Assembly: GCA_947451525.1 (NCBI GenBank)
Contig: CANFZM010000018.1
Span: 1 to 53,857 of the forward strand
Origin: Flavobacteriaceae bacterium
Lineage (GTDB): Bacteria; Bacteroidota; Bacteroidia; Flavobacteriales; Flavobacteriaceae
DNA length: 53,857 nt
Reading direction: 5' to 3'
Shown: one piece after another, positions 33,332 through 41,117 of the stretch
Layout: the number at the start of each line of letters is the position of its first letter
Position numbering within the stretch: position 1 is the stretch's first letter
Made by a program: the position numbers and the translations under genes
Notes under the pieces: model-generated
What the model was told of the DNA's origin: nothing
The model's input: the letters and a program-made list of their open reading frames with translations, nothing else
Database searches by the model: none

Positions 33332-34345
33332 TTATTTAGTTGTATCTCTTTCTTTAATTTCAGTTTTTATTATTAAAGTTTGATTTTTTATATTTTTTTC
33401 TGACTGTAATCTTTCAATTAATAAAGTTGCTGCTGCCTCACCCATTTCGGCACCATGTTGGCTTACTGTTGTTAGACTTGGGTTCATTCTTCGAGACCAA
33501 ATTCCGTCAGCAAATCCTATAATTAATAAATCTTCGGGTACTTTATAACCTTTGTCTAAAGCCGTTTTTAAAACTTTAAAAGAGGCATACTCATCAATAG
33601 AGAAAATAGCATCTACCTTATTTTTATTAAAAAAATCTGCAGTCTTTGTATCAAAATCTTCTTTATTGTTAGAGACTACTACTAAATTTGGATCTAAATC
33701 AATATTGTTTTTAGTTAAGGCTTCCAAATAGCCTTTCGTTCTTAGTTTGCCAACACTTAGATTATCTATTGATGAAAATAATGCGATTTTTTTTGCTTTA
33801 GAATCGATTAAAAATTGAGTGGCATTTATTGCGGATTCTGTATCATCAACAATTACTTTATCACATTCCACTTCGTTGGATACGCGGTCAATCATGACCA
33901 TAGGGATTCCTTCTTTTATTACCTCGTTAAAATGATCGTTGCTATTTAATTTTTGTGCCTCTTCCGATATAGATAAAATAAATCCATCTACAATTCCGTT
34001 ACTTAGCATATTAAGTATTTGTTTTTCTTTTTCTAAAGATTCTCTAGAAATACAAGTTATAACATTATATCCTTTTGCTTCTGCTACTTTTTCTATGCCA
34101 CTGAAAACTTTTACAAAAAAAGAATTCGTTACATTTGGAATGATCAAAGCAATTGTTTTTGTTCTTTTTGTTCTCAAATTTAAACCAAAAAAATTAGGCT
34201 TATAATTTATTAATTTAGCATAATCGGTTACCTTTTTTTTTGTTGCTTCACTAATTTCCGGACTGTCATTTAGTGATTTTGAAACAGTAGCGACAGATAC
34301 ATTCAAATCTTTAGCAATTTGTTTTAACGTAAGGTTTGATTTCAT
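33332..34345 (-). CDS. LacI-family transcriptional regulator
   Basis: A 337-residue repressor. Residues 1-50 hold the LacI helix-turn-helix (LTLKQIAKDLNVSVATVSKSLND) and hinge (INYKPNFFGLNLRTKRT). Residues 60-337 form the periplasmic-binding-like sensor (IALIIPNVTNSFFVKVFSGIE, VDGFILSIS, GIPMVMIDR, and GFADGIWSRRMNPSLTTV near the end). It probably binds a sugar or nucleoside. No catabolic operon adjoins it, so the target is elsewhere. Its leader seems about 110 bases long from the -7 element at 34463-34470. Confidence 0.95.
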   Translation of the reverse strand: MKSNLTLKQIAKDLNVSVATVSKSLNDSPEISEATKKKVTDYAKLINYKPNFFGLNLRTKRTKTIALIIPNVTNSFFVKVFSGIEKVAEAKGYNVITCISRESLEKEKQILNMLSNGIVDGFILSISEEAQKLNSNDHFNEVIKEGIPMVMIDRVSNEVECDKVIVDDTESAINATQFLIDSKAKKIALFSSIDNLSVGKLRTKGYLEALTKNNIDLDPNLVVVSNNKEDFDTKTADFFNKNKVDAIFSIDEYASFKVLKTALDKGYKVPEDLLIIGFADGIWSRRMNPSLTTVSQHGAEMGEAAATLLIERLQSEKNIKNQTLIIKTEIKERDTTK

Positions 34346-34462
34346 TTTTTGTAAGATTAATCTTTAATTGTAGTTGTTGTTTAGTAGAATAATGGGTTAA
34401 TAAGTAGTTAATTTTATTGAAATTTAAAATTTTAAACTCTAAAAAGCAACTAATAATTGTGT

Positions 34463-34470
34463 CAAATATA
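34463..34470 (-). promoter_or_regulatory. -7 promoter element (TAtaTTTG) for the LacI-type gene
   Basis: It reads CAAATATA on the plus strand and fits TAnnTTTG. Confidence 0.45.
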
Positions 34471-34582
34471 GTAAAAAATAGTTTACAGTTTTAGAAGATT
34501 TTGTCCCTGAAGTGTTGATTTTTAAGTAGAAATTATAAAAGATTAAAATAGAAATTATTTGCCATAAAACAGAAAAATAAAA

Positions 34583-35527
34583 TTACCCATATTTAAAAAT
34601 TTCTTTTACGGTCTCTTCATAATTTCGAAGACTCTTTGCTTTTTTGATGTTTTTTGCAACTTTATGCGGATTGGAAAAAGTAGTTGAAAAATATTCCCAC
34701 AAATGGTGCATTTTTAATAAGATATGGGTGGCTCCCGATAAGGATTCACTATATCCTTGATAAAGAGTTTCATGAAATTCGCTAAACAATTCCATTTTAT
34801 TTTTCGGATATTCTAAAGTATCCTCTTTTATCATACTTGGTAAAAAAGGATCCGAAATTAACCCTCTACCAATCATCCAATGGTTTATTGTAGGGAAACG
34901 TTGTTGCATTTCTCTAAATTTAGATACACTAGTAATGTCCCCATTGTAATACAATTTGTGTTTGGTAGTATCAACGCAACGTTGAAAGGCATCCAAATGC
35001 ACTCCTCCTTTGTAAAGTTGTTTTCCAATTCGAGCATGAATGGCAATATTTTTTATTGGATAGGTATCTAAAATTGGCAGTACATTAAGAATTTCATCGG
35101 TAGTATCATATCCCAAACGCATTTTCATGGATACAATAATATCCGATTCGGAATGTACTTTGTTAAGAATGGCATTAATTTTTTCCGAATCACTAATCAA
35201 TCCAGACCCCATTCCGCATTTGGTAACCATTGGATAGGGGCAACCTAAATTCCAATTCAATTCTTTATAGCCTAGATCTTGAACATACTTTGCTACAAAT
35301 AAAAATTCCTCCGCATCATTGGTTATTATTTGAGGAATTACCTCCAAACTCGAATTGTTTTCCGGAAGCAAATCACGTTCATAAGAAGGTTTAATTAGCA
35401 ACTTTCCATTCAGGCGGATATAAGGCGAATAGTAGGTGTCAATTCCGCCAAAATACTTGTTCAAAGCATTTCTAAAACGAAAGTCGGTAAATCCTTGTAA
35501 AGGTGAAGATAGTAGGGTATAACTCAT
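34583..35527 (-). CDS. tRNA-dihydrouridine synthase family protein
   Basis: A 314-residue FMN enzyme reducing uridines in tRNA. The TIM-barrel start is LLSSPLQGFTDFRFR. The catalytic Cys96 is in NWNLGCPYPMVTK. SMKMRLGYD, AIHARIGKQLYKG and YNGDITS are the usual flavin and substrate segments. An in-frame ATG at 35629 would add 34 atypical residues, but the -7 element at 35544-35551 lies inside that extension, so the start at 35527 is preferred. Which Dus subfamily it belongs to is not clear. Confidence 0.92.
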   Translation of the reverse strand: MSYTLLSSPLQGFTDFRFRNALNKYFGGIDTYYSPYIRLNGKLLIKPSYERDLLPENNSSLEVIPQIITNDAEEFLFVAKYVQDLGYKELNWNLGCPYPMVTKCGMGSGLISDSEKINAILNKVHSESDIIVSMKMRLGYDTTDEILNVLPILDTYPIKNIAIHARIGKQLYKGGVHLDAFQRCVDTTKHKLYYNGDITSVSKFREMQQRFPTINHWMIGRGLISDPFLPSMIKEDTLEYPKNKMELFSEFHETLYQGYSESLSGATHILLKMHHLWEYFSTTFSNPHKVAKNIKKAKSLRNYEETVKEIFKYG

Positions 35528-35543
35528 GAAATTTGTTCTTGTA

Positions 35544-35551
35544 CAAAAATA
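35544..35551 (-). promoter_or_regulatory. -7 promoter element (TAttTTTG) for the dihydrouridine synthase gene
   Basis: It reads CAAAAATA on the plus strand, 17 bases upstream of the chosen start codon. It decides that start. Confidence 0.55.
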
Positions 35552-35679
35552 ATACTCTTTTACTGAGTTATGGTCTATAGATGGATTTATTTTAGAATAA
35601 ATACTTTTCAACTTGCTGATTTTTATCATATTTTTTATCTTAGATACCTTGTAATTTTAGAGTATAAAAATTAAAAGAT

Positions 35680-36099
35680 ATGAAACAGATAGTGCCAGTG
35701 TCAACCATAATGACCAAAAATGTAGTTAAGTTACATCTCAGTGATGATTTAACTAAAGCAGAAAACTTGTTTAAAAAACACCACATTCGGCATATTCCTG
35801 TAGTAAATGGGAATCTTATTGTTGGGATGTTAAGTTATACCGATTTACTCCGAATTTCGTTCGCCGATGCTATTGATGACGAAGAGCAAGAGATTGATGT
35901 TATGGTTTATAATATGTTTACGGTAGAACAAGTCATGGCTAAAAATCTAGTGAAAGTTTCCCCAGATTCTAGCATTAGAGAAGTAGCAGAAATTCTATCA
36001 AAAAGTGAATTTCATGCTTTGCCTGTAGTAGAAGGCGATTTGCTTGTGGGAATTGTCACCACCACCGATTTAATAAAATATTTATTAGAACAATACTAA
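35680..36099 (+). CDS. CBS-domain pair protein
   Basis: A 139-residue protein made almost entirely of two CBS motifs: about 5-60 (STIMTKNVVKLHLSDDL, HHIRHIPVVNGNLIVGMLSYTDLLR) and about 80-138 (VEQVMAKNLVKVSPDSSI, FHALPVVEGDLLVGIVTTTDLI). CBS pairs bind adenine nucleotides and act as energy or redox sensors. Free-standing ones often regulate a partner enzyme, not identified here. The gene is a single unit with a terminator shared with rpe. Confidence 0.92.
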   Translation: MKQIVPVSTIMTKNVVKLHLSDDLTKAENLFKKHHIRHIPVVNGNLIVGMLSYTDLLRISFADAIDDEEQEIDVMVYNMFTVEQVMAKNLVKVSPDSSIREVAEILSKSEFHALPVVEGDLLVGIVTTTDLIKYLLEQY

Positions 36100-36105
36100 A
36101 AAAAG

Positions 36106-36130
36106 AAATGCTCCATCAGGAGCATTTTTT
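36106..36130. terminator. Bidirectional terminator between the CBS gene and rpe
   Basis: AAATGCTCC (36106-36114) pairs with GGAGCATTT (36119-36127), loop ATCA, with A and T runs on both sides. Confidence 0.88.
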
Positions 36131-36794
36131 ATAGGGAAGTGATTTTCTTTAAATCGCTAATAGTAGCAATTGGATCTTCGGCTTTAAAAACATAATTTCC
36201 TGCTACCAATACATCGGCGCCAGCCTGAACTAAAGCAACGGCATTTTTGTTGGTAACTCCTCCGTCAATTTCAATAATTGTGGAAGCGTTATTGCGAACA
36301 ATCATTTCTTTTAAATCTTTAATTTTCTTGTAGGTGTTTTCTATAAACGATTGACCTCCAAAACCTGGGTTTACACTCATGATGCAAACCATGTCGATGT
36401 CTTTAATTACATCTTCCAATAAACTAATATTAGTATGCGGATTTAATGCAACTCCTGCTTTCATTCCTTCGGCTTTGATGGCTTGCAAGGTTCGATGAAG
36501 GTGGGTACACGCTTCGTAATGCACCGTAAGGATATTTGATCCTAATGCAGCAAAGGTTTTGATGTATCTATCGGGATCTACAATCATTAAATGCACATCG
36601 ATGGTTTTCTTGGCATGTTTGGAAATGGCTTCTAAAACTGGCATTCCAAAAGAGATATTCGGAACAAAAACGCCATCCATGATGTCAATATGAAACCAAT
36701 CGGCTTCACTGGAATTAATCATCTCGATGTCGCGTTGTAAATTAGCAAAATCGGCTGCGAGAACAGAAGGTGCAATAAGGGTATTTTTACTCAT
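36129..36794 (-). CDS. rpe: Ribulose-phosphate 3-epimerase
   Basis: A 221-residue TIM-barrel enzyme interconverting ribulose 5-phosphate and xylulose 5-phosphate in the pentose phosphate pathway. Motifs: APSVLAADFANL, the metal-binding HIDIMDGVFVPNISFG, DVHLMI, VNPGFGGQSFI and EIDGGVTNKNA. Length is normal. It has its own promoter element at 36811-36818. Confidence 0.96.
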   Translation of the reverse strand: MSKNTLIAPSVLAADFANLQRDIEMINSSEADWFHIDIMDGVFVPNISFGMPVLEAISKHAKKTIDVHLMIVDPDRYIKTFAALGSNILTVHYEACTHLHRTLQAIKAEGMKAGVALNPHTNISLLEDVIKDIDMVCIMSVNPGFGGQSFIENTYKKIKDLKEMIVRNNASTIIEIDGGVTNKNAVALVQAGADVLVAGNYVFKAEDPIATISDLKKITSL

Positions 36795-36810
36795 TGTGTT
36801 GTTGTTTTGG

Positions 36811-36818
36811 CAAAGGTA
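36811..36818 (-). promoter_or_regulatory. -7 promoter element (TAccTTTG) for rpe
   Basis: It reads CAAAGGTA on the plus strand, 17 bases before the rpe start at 36794. Confidence 0.55.
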
Positions 36819-36853
36819 AAATATTTAGTTCAATTGAATGAATAAAAAGCAAA

Positions 36854-36881
36854 CACGAATTGCACTAATTTTCACTAATTG
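36854..36881 (-). repeat. Three CACTAATT words upstream of the rpe promoter
   Basis: CACGAATTG (36854), CACTAATTTT (36863) and CACTAATTG (36873) run in tandem with a 9-10 base period. They lie just upstream of the rpe -7 element, not in the leader. Confidence 0.55.
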
Positions 36882-36977
36882 TTTTTGGAGTGAAATGGAT
36901 TGCACAAATTTTTATCAACTTTTGGTAGATTTGAAATGAATTGTCTTTTTCAAGTTCTGGAGAATTGTAAACGTGTT

Positions 36978-37060
36978 GCGTGAAGGATAGGAGCGATATC
37001 CTTTTGTGGAACGTAGTGGAACAAAAGATAAAGCGGATAGCCTGACCCGAAGGGGCACGC
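36978..37060. ncRNA. Structured RNA-like intergenic element, multi-stem
   Basis: An outer stem pairs GCGTG (36978-36982) with CACGC (37056-37060). It encloses three inner hairpins: GGATA (36985-36989) with TATCC (36997-37001), TTTTGT (37002-37007) with ACAAAA (37021-37026), and CCC (37046-37048) with GGG (37052-37054). The words GGATAGCCTGACC and GGGCACGCCC are of a kind I associate with repeated intergenic elements of flavobacterial genomes. Which strand is expressed, if any, is unknown. A link to a named RNA family is not established. Confidence 0.5.
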
Positions 37061-37062
37061 CC

Positions 37063-37156
37063 AAAAAATAAAACTCCGGATACCCGAGCGCAGCGAACAG
37101 ACTGGAGTTTTATTTGCCCCGCAAAAAATAAAACTCCGGTAATCAGCCGGAGTTTC
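37063..37156. repeat. Two copies of a 17-base repeat, with hairpins
   Basis: AAAAAATAAAACTCCGG occurs at 37063-37079 and 37123-37139. Copy 1 can pair with GGAGTTTTATT near 37105-37115. Copy 2 forms AAACTCCGG (37131-37139) with CCGGAGTTT (37147-37155), which on the minus strand is followed by T-rich DNA and would act as a terminator after rpoD. Confidence 0.7.
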
Positions 37157-37219
37157 AATCATCAATCAAAAAACGAACAGTTTTGAAACTGTTGTTACTT
37201 TTATTAAATTCTAAAGAAA

Positions 37220-37254
37220 AAATTCCAAATTCCAACCATTGGAATTTGGAATTT
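37220..37254 (-). terminator. rpoD terminator: perfect 16-bp hairpin of TTGGAATTTGGAATTT
   Basis: 37220-37235 is the exact reverse complement of 37239-37254, with loop CCA. On the minus strand a T run follows. It uses the same TTTGGAA word as the mraY and mreC leaders. Confidence 0.8.
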
Positions 37255-37266
37255 ATGTATTGGAGT

Positions 37267-38130
37267 TTATCCTAAATAAGTTTTCAAGATTTTACTTCTT
37301 GAAGTATGTTTTAATCTGCGGATTGCTTTTTCTTTAATTTGGCGAACACGTTCGCGAGTTAGGTCGAAAGTTTCTCCGATTTCTTCTAATGTCATTGGGT
37401 GTTGGTCGCCTAAGCCAAAGTACAAACGCACTACATCGGCTTCTCTTGGAGTTAGGGTTTCTAGTGAACGTTCGATTTCCGTACGCAACGATTCATGGAT
37501 TAATTCTCTGTCAGGATTTGGAGATTCGCCTGAACGTAAAACGTCGTAAAGGTTAGAATCTTCTCCTTCTACAAGAGGTGCATCCATGGATAAGTGACGA
37601 CCAGAGTTTTTCATAGACTCTTTTACATCATTTACGGTCATGTCTAGTTCTTTTGCAATTTCTTCAGCAGATGGTGGTCTTTCGTTAGATTGCTCTAATA
37701 AAGCGTACATTTTGTTGATTTTATTGATAGAACCAATTTTGTTTAATGGTAAACGAACGATACGAGATTGTTCAGCAAGCGCTTGAAGAATCGATTGACG
37801 AATCCACCAAACGGCATACGATATAAATTTAAATCCACGAGTTTCGTCAAAACGTTGGGCTGCTTTAATTAATCCTAAGTTTCCTTCGTTAATTAAATCG
37901 GGAAGTGTAAGTCCTTGATTTTGGTATTGTTTAGCAACAGAAACAACAAAACGCAAATTGGCTTTGGTTAATTTTTCTAATGCTTTTTGATCTCCGGCTT
38001 TAATTTTTTGAGCCAATTCTACCTCTTCGTCGGCAGTAATCAAATCAACCTTTCCAATTTCTTGTAGGTATTTATCTAAGGAAGCAGTTTCACGGTTGGT
38101 TACCTGCTTGGTGATTTTTAGCTGTCTCAT
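37267..38130 (-). CDS. rpoD: Primary sigma factor RpoD (SigA), Bacteroidota type
   Basis: A 287-residue sigma-70 that directs housekeeping transcription. It lacks region 1.1 and the non-conserved region, giving the short Bacteroidota form. Region 1.2 begins [17 protein letters not shown], region 2 has [21 protein letters not shown] and [15 protein letters not shown], region 3 has [13 protein letters not shown], and region 4.2 has [20 protein letters not shown]. It is the likely reader of the TAnnTTTG promoters seen here. The upstream region carries a tandem 11-base repeat. Confidence 0.97.
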   Translation of the reverse strand: MRQLKITKQVTNRETASLDKYLQEIGKVDLITADEEVELAQKIKAGDQKALEKLTKANLRFVVSVAKQYQNQGLTLPDLINEGNLGLIKAAQRFDETRGFKFISYAVWWIRQSILQALAEQSRIVRLPLNKIGSINKINKMYALLEQSNERPPSAEEIAKELDMTVNDVKESMKNSGRHLSMDAPLVEGEDSNLYDVLRSGESPNPDRELIHESLRTEIERSLETLTPREADVVRLYFGLGDQHPMTLEEIGETFDLTRERVRQIKEKAIRRLKHTSRSKILKTYLG

Positions 38131-38177
38131 GTTTTTTTTCCTTTACATTAAAGTGTTCGGGTAATTATACGTTGTAA

Positions 38178-38199
38178 GTTACAAAAAAGTTACAAAAAA
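38178..38199 (-). repeat. Tandem 11-base repeat upstream of rpoD
   Basis: GTTACAAAAAA occurs twice head to tail (38178-38188 and 38189-38199), then GTAC. On the minus strand each copy reads TTTTTTGTAAC. It sits about 50 bases before the rpoD start, where the promoter should be, but no exact TAnnTTTG is present. Confidence 0.6.
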
Positions 38200-38221
38200 G
38201 TACTTTTATTTGTCTTAGAAT

Positions 38222-39901
38222 TTATTTTACCTCAAAAAAGTCTCTTAAAAACACGGGTTTACCCTCTGAAGTAAAACCTTCAAGTACAATTTGAAATTTT
38301 CCATTTTTATCGGAAGTATAAAACGAAATTTGATTTTTAGCCTCTAATTCAGGCATCCACAACAGTTGGTATCTGTAATCGGGAATTCTATATGAAGCGG
38401 TTGTATTGGAATAATCGGGTTTGAAATAATTCTTTTTGGCTAAAGGGGTTGTTATATTTGTTTTAAGAATATAATTTCCAGATAAATTAGTGTTGAATTC
38501 GTATTTTTTCGTTACAAAACTAATTACTCCATTAAATATTTTATTTCCATAAGAATATCCTTTATTAATAATAACTATTTTAGAAATGTTTACCGATTTA
38601 TATTCTAAAAGTTCGTTAATATCCTGAACTAATAGTCCATCTATCAATACGAGCGGCGGCTCTTCAATTTCGGTATTTCCATCGTAATCACTTAAGTACA
38701 AGGAGTAAATGTTATTAGTATTGTAGTAATGCATTTCTTTTACCACTTCGGTTATTGTTTCTTTTATGGTTGGAAAACGAGTGTAATCGTCTAGGATGTA
38801 TTCTTTTCCAATTGGTTCGTAAAACAACTTTTGATTTTTTATTTTAGATAAAGTGTCTGCTTTTTTTTCAAAATAGGTATTCTCAATTTGGCTTGCAACG
38901 GAATGTTCTTCGACAATTGATTTTAAATCGAAAGATAATTTAATATCATTAATTATTGAAGTATTGGAAATTTCAATACTAGTTGGTTTGTTTAATGTTA
39001 TTGCATAATCTTCTTTACTATTATTAAAAACTTGTACAATACAGTTAGGTTCATAATAAGCCTTATCTAAATTAAATAGAAACTGTCCGTTTTTATTTGT
39101 TTTTACTAATTTGAATTCAAATGCTTTTCCAGGAATAGAAAGTGCAATAGCAACATTATTAAGTGTTGCATCGTTTTTGGAGGTAATAAATCCAGATATT
39201 ATTTCACCCCGAATTTCTGGTAAAATAACATTGGAATTAGAAATATCGATTATTTCATTTGCTTCTTTATCTGTAAATTCTATTGCATTTAAACTTTTAA
39301 TAGTTGGTAAATCTTGTATTTTTCTAACCGATAAAGAGTAGTTACCTTTGGGTAAGTTGTTGATTTTTAAATCTACTTTTTCTCTATTTGAAAAGATTTT
39401 TTTAGATAGTTCTAAATTATTGTTTGGATTGGATTTTTCTATATCCGATTCTAGTTTATTTTTGGAACTAATTTTATTATTGCCATCCGTTTGAAATGGA
39501 TTAATGATGGTTATTTCTGTTTCAAACGATTGGGAGTTGGATTTATTTAGCATCCATTTGGTGTATCCAATTAGTTTGTAGGTTCCGGTTGGAATGCCTG
39601 CTGTAATAAAAAAGTCGCCTTGCCCAGTTGTGTTTTCTAAAAATAATTTGTGGTTAAAGAGTGTCTTTTTATCACTATTGATGAGTTCTACATAGGCTAC
39701 TTTACTAATGTCACTTGCAAAAAATCCATTGGTGTTTAGGCAATATAATTTGTAGTAAATAGTTTCTCCCGTTACAAAAGAAGTTGCGTTTAAATGAATA
39801 AAAACGCTTTCGCTGTTGGGTATAGTATTGGTTTTTTGAGCCCAAAGGATAGGACTGCATAAAACTGAAAACACGAATATTATTTTTTTTAATTTATCCA
39901 A
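38222..39901 (-). CDS. Exported protein with MG2-like N-terminal and plug-like C-terminal segment
   Basis: A 559-residue protein with a signal peptide (about 1-21, ending LWAQ). Residues 30-135 resemble the MG2 macroglobulin-like beta domain (VFIHLNATSFVTGETIYYKLYCL, then TGQGDFFITAGIPTGTYKLIGYTKWML). A carboxypeptidase-regulatory-like beta segment follows (GFITSKNDATLNNVAIALS). Near residues 420-475, PPLVLIDGLLVQDINELLEY and KIFNGVISFVTKKYE resemble the plug motif of TonB receptors. It has no barrel. It overlaps the DUF4249 gene by 13 bases and is the last gene of the operon. Function unknown. Confidence 0.75.
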   Translation of the reverse strand: MDKLKKIIFVFSVLCSPILWAQKTNTIPNSESVFIHLNATSFVTGETIYYKLYCLNTNGFFASDISKVAYVELINSDKKTLFNHKLFLENTTGQGDFFITAGIPTGTYKLIGYTKWMLNKSNSQSFETEITIINPFQTDGNNKISSKNKLESDIEKSNPNNNLELSKKIFSNREKVDLKINNLPKGNYSLSVRKIQDLPTIKSLNAIEFTDKEANEIIDISNSNVILPEIRGEIISGFITSKNDATLNNVAIALSIPGKAFEFKLVKTNKNGQFLFNLDKAYYEPNCIVQVFNNSKEDYAITLNKPTSIEISNTSIINDIKLSFDLKSIVEEHSVASQIENTYFEKKADTLSKIKNQKLFYEPIGKEYILDDYTRFPTIKETITEVVKEMHYYNTNNIYSLYLSDYDGNTEIEEPPLVLIDGLLVQDINELLEYKSVNISKIVIINKGYSYGNKIFNGVISFVTKKYEFNTNLSGNYILKTNITTPLAKKNYFKPDYSNTTASYRIPDYRYQLLWMPELEAKNQISFYTSDKNGKFQIVLEGFTSEGKPVFLRDFFEVK

Positions 39902-41112
39902 AATGAAGGTACTATATTAGATGAAAAGGATGTGCAATCGCCACATGGAGTGTTGTATATTTCATAAATATTGCCATTATTGCTGTAATAACAAATGCTA
40001 TTATTTTGAAATCCACTAATTAACATTGCTCCAAGACAAGGTGGTTGGCCAAAACAAAATTTTAAAAAATGTTCTGGATCATCTGTTGGATGCAAGGGGT
40101 CTACTTCACAGTTGTAAGGGTATTTTGGGTAGGTCATCCCAGGAAATATTTCGTTAAAATTAAAAAATATTCTTTTGGATGAAACCGATGCCACTTCAAA
40201 ATAACCAATAACTTTTTCATCCGGATTTTCTACTCGTTTGATATTTCCTGCGAAAAATCCGGGTTGGTTTTGAGATAAAATACTTCCAGAACCAGACAAT
40301 TCTTTTAAAGTTTTATAGTAAGTATAAGCGGCTAAATTTTGAACATATTGCTTGACCAATATACTGTATCTGTTTGCAATAATGTAGTCGGAACTTTTTA
40401 TAAATCGAACTGGAAAATTAACCCTGTCTTCCGACAAATCATTGGTGTTTGTAATTATTATTTGGTCTGATTTTTTGGTGTTATAACAAACTCTTGCTTC
40501 GGTTGTTCTGGGTACTAAATCGATAGATCCAGATAAGTGACCTGAAGAATCGTTAAAAAAAGTTCCAACTCCTTTTACAGGAACCCATCTTGGGGCTATT
40601 ATCTTATTAGTTTCTTCGTATTCAAATCGATAGTATTTTGAATTATTGGTAGGGTCAAAACTATTTACAACCATTTCTACTCCTTTTACTCCGTCTTTTG
40701 TTACAACTGTAGGAACGATGTCTTGAATAGGCGATTCTTGGGTAAGAATTTGGTTAGTAGATAGGTATGTTTTTTCATCGTCAGTTATTATTTTTAGTTG
40801 GTACGAAACATTTGGAACTGCTTGGAATTCATTTACCGAAATATAGGTTCCGTTTACTTGTGTGAATTCATAAATATGCCCTAAGTTATCGCTAACTATT
40901 ACAACGGCATCTGTTACAATGGTAGGTGAATTTTGTTCTAAACGATAAGTTTTAGTAACTTTTACTTCTTGATGTTTTAGTTCATTAGTAATAGTTGCTT
41001 CTACTACTATTGCTTCTTCATAGTTGTTGGTTTTCAATATGTAAGGGTCGGTACAACTAGTTAGTATTGAAATCAACACCAATAAAAAAACTGGGTATTT
41101 TATATTTTTCAT
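39889..41112 (-). CDS. DUF4249 family lipoprotein
   Basis: A 407-residue lipoprotein: signal peptide with lipobox ILTSC (Cys20), then TDPYILKT. The family begin EAIVVEATITNELKHQEVKVTKTY is clear, followed by beta-rich repeats and several Cys in the C-terminal third (CEVDPLHPTDDPEHFLKFC, PPCLGAML, CGDCTSF). DUF4249 proteins are outer-membrane partners of TonB receptors in Bacteroidota. Substrate unknown. It starts 5 bases after the receptor gene ends. Confidence 0.88.
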   Translation of the reverse strand: MKNIKYPVFLLVLISILTSCTDPYILKTNNYEEAIVVEATITNELKHQEVKVTKTYRLEQNSPTIVTDAVVIVSDNLGHIYEFTQVNGTYISVNEFQAVPNVSYQLKIITDDEKTYLSTNQILTQESPIQDIVPTVVTKDGVKGVEMVVNSFDPTNNSKYYRFEYEETNKIIAPRWVPVKGVGTFFNDSSGHLSGSIDLVPRTTEARVCYNTKKSDQIIITNTNDLSEDRVNFPVRFIKSSDYIIANRYSILVKQYVQNLAAYTYYKTLKELSGSGSILSQNQPGFFAGNIKRVENPDEKVIGYFEVASVSSKRIFFNFNEIFPGMTYPKYPYNCEVDPLHPTDDPEHFLKFCFGQPPCLGAMLISGFQNNSICYYSNNGNIYEIYNTPCGDCTSFSSNIVPSFWIN

Positions 41113-41117
41113 AAAAA

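Noticed and set aside
32069..34345. The second AraC-type gene and the LacI gene as a local sugar-utilisation regulatory island
   Set aside because: No transporter or catabolic gene is adjacent; they are convergent single genes.
35528..35629. 34-residue N-terminal extension of the dihydrouridine synthase
   Set aside because: A -7 promoter element lies within it and the conserved family start is MSYTLLSSPLQG.
36865..37165. Two open frames of 97 and 71 residues on the minus strand between rpe and rpoD
   Set aside because: They run through the hairpins and repeats of the intergenic element, have odd composition, and no start signal. The region is better explained as structured repeat DNA.
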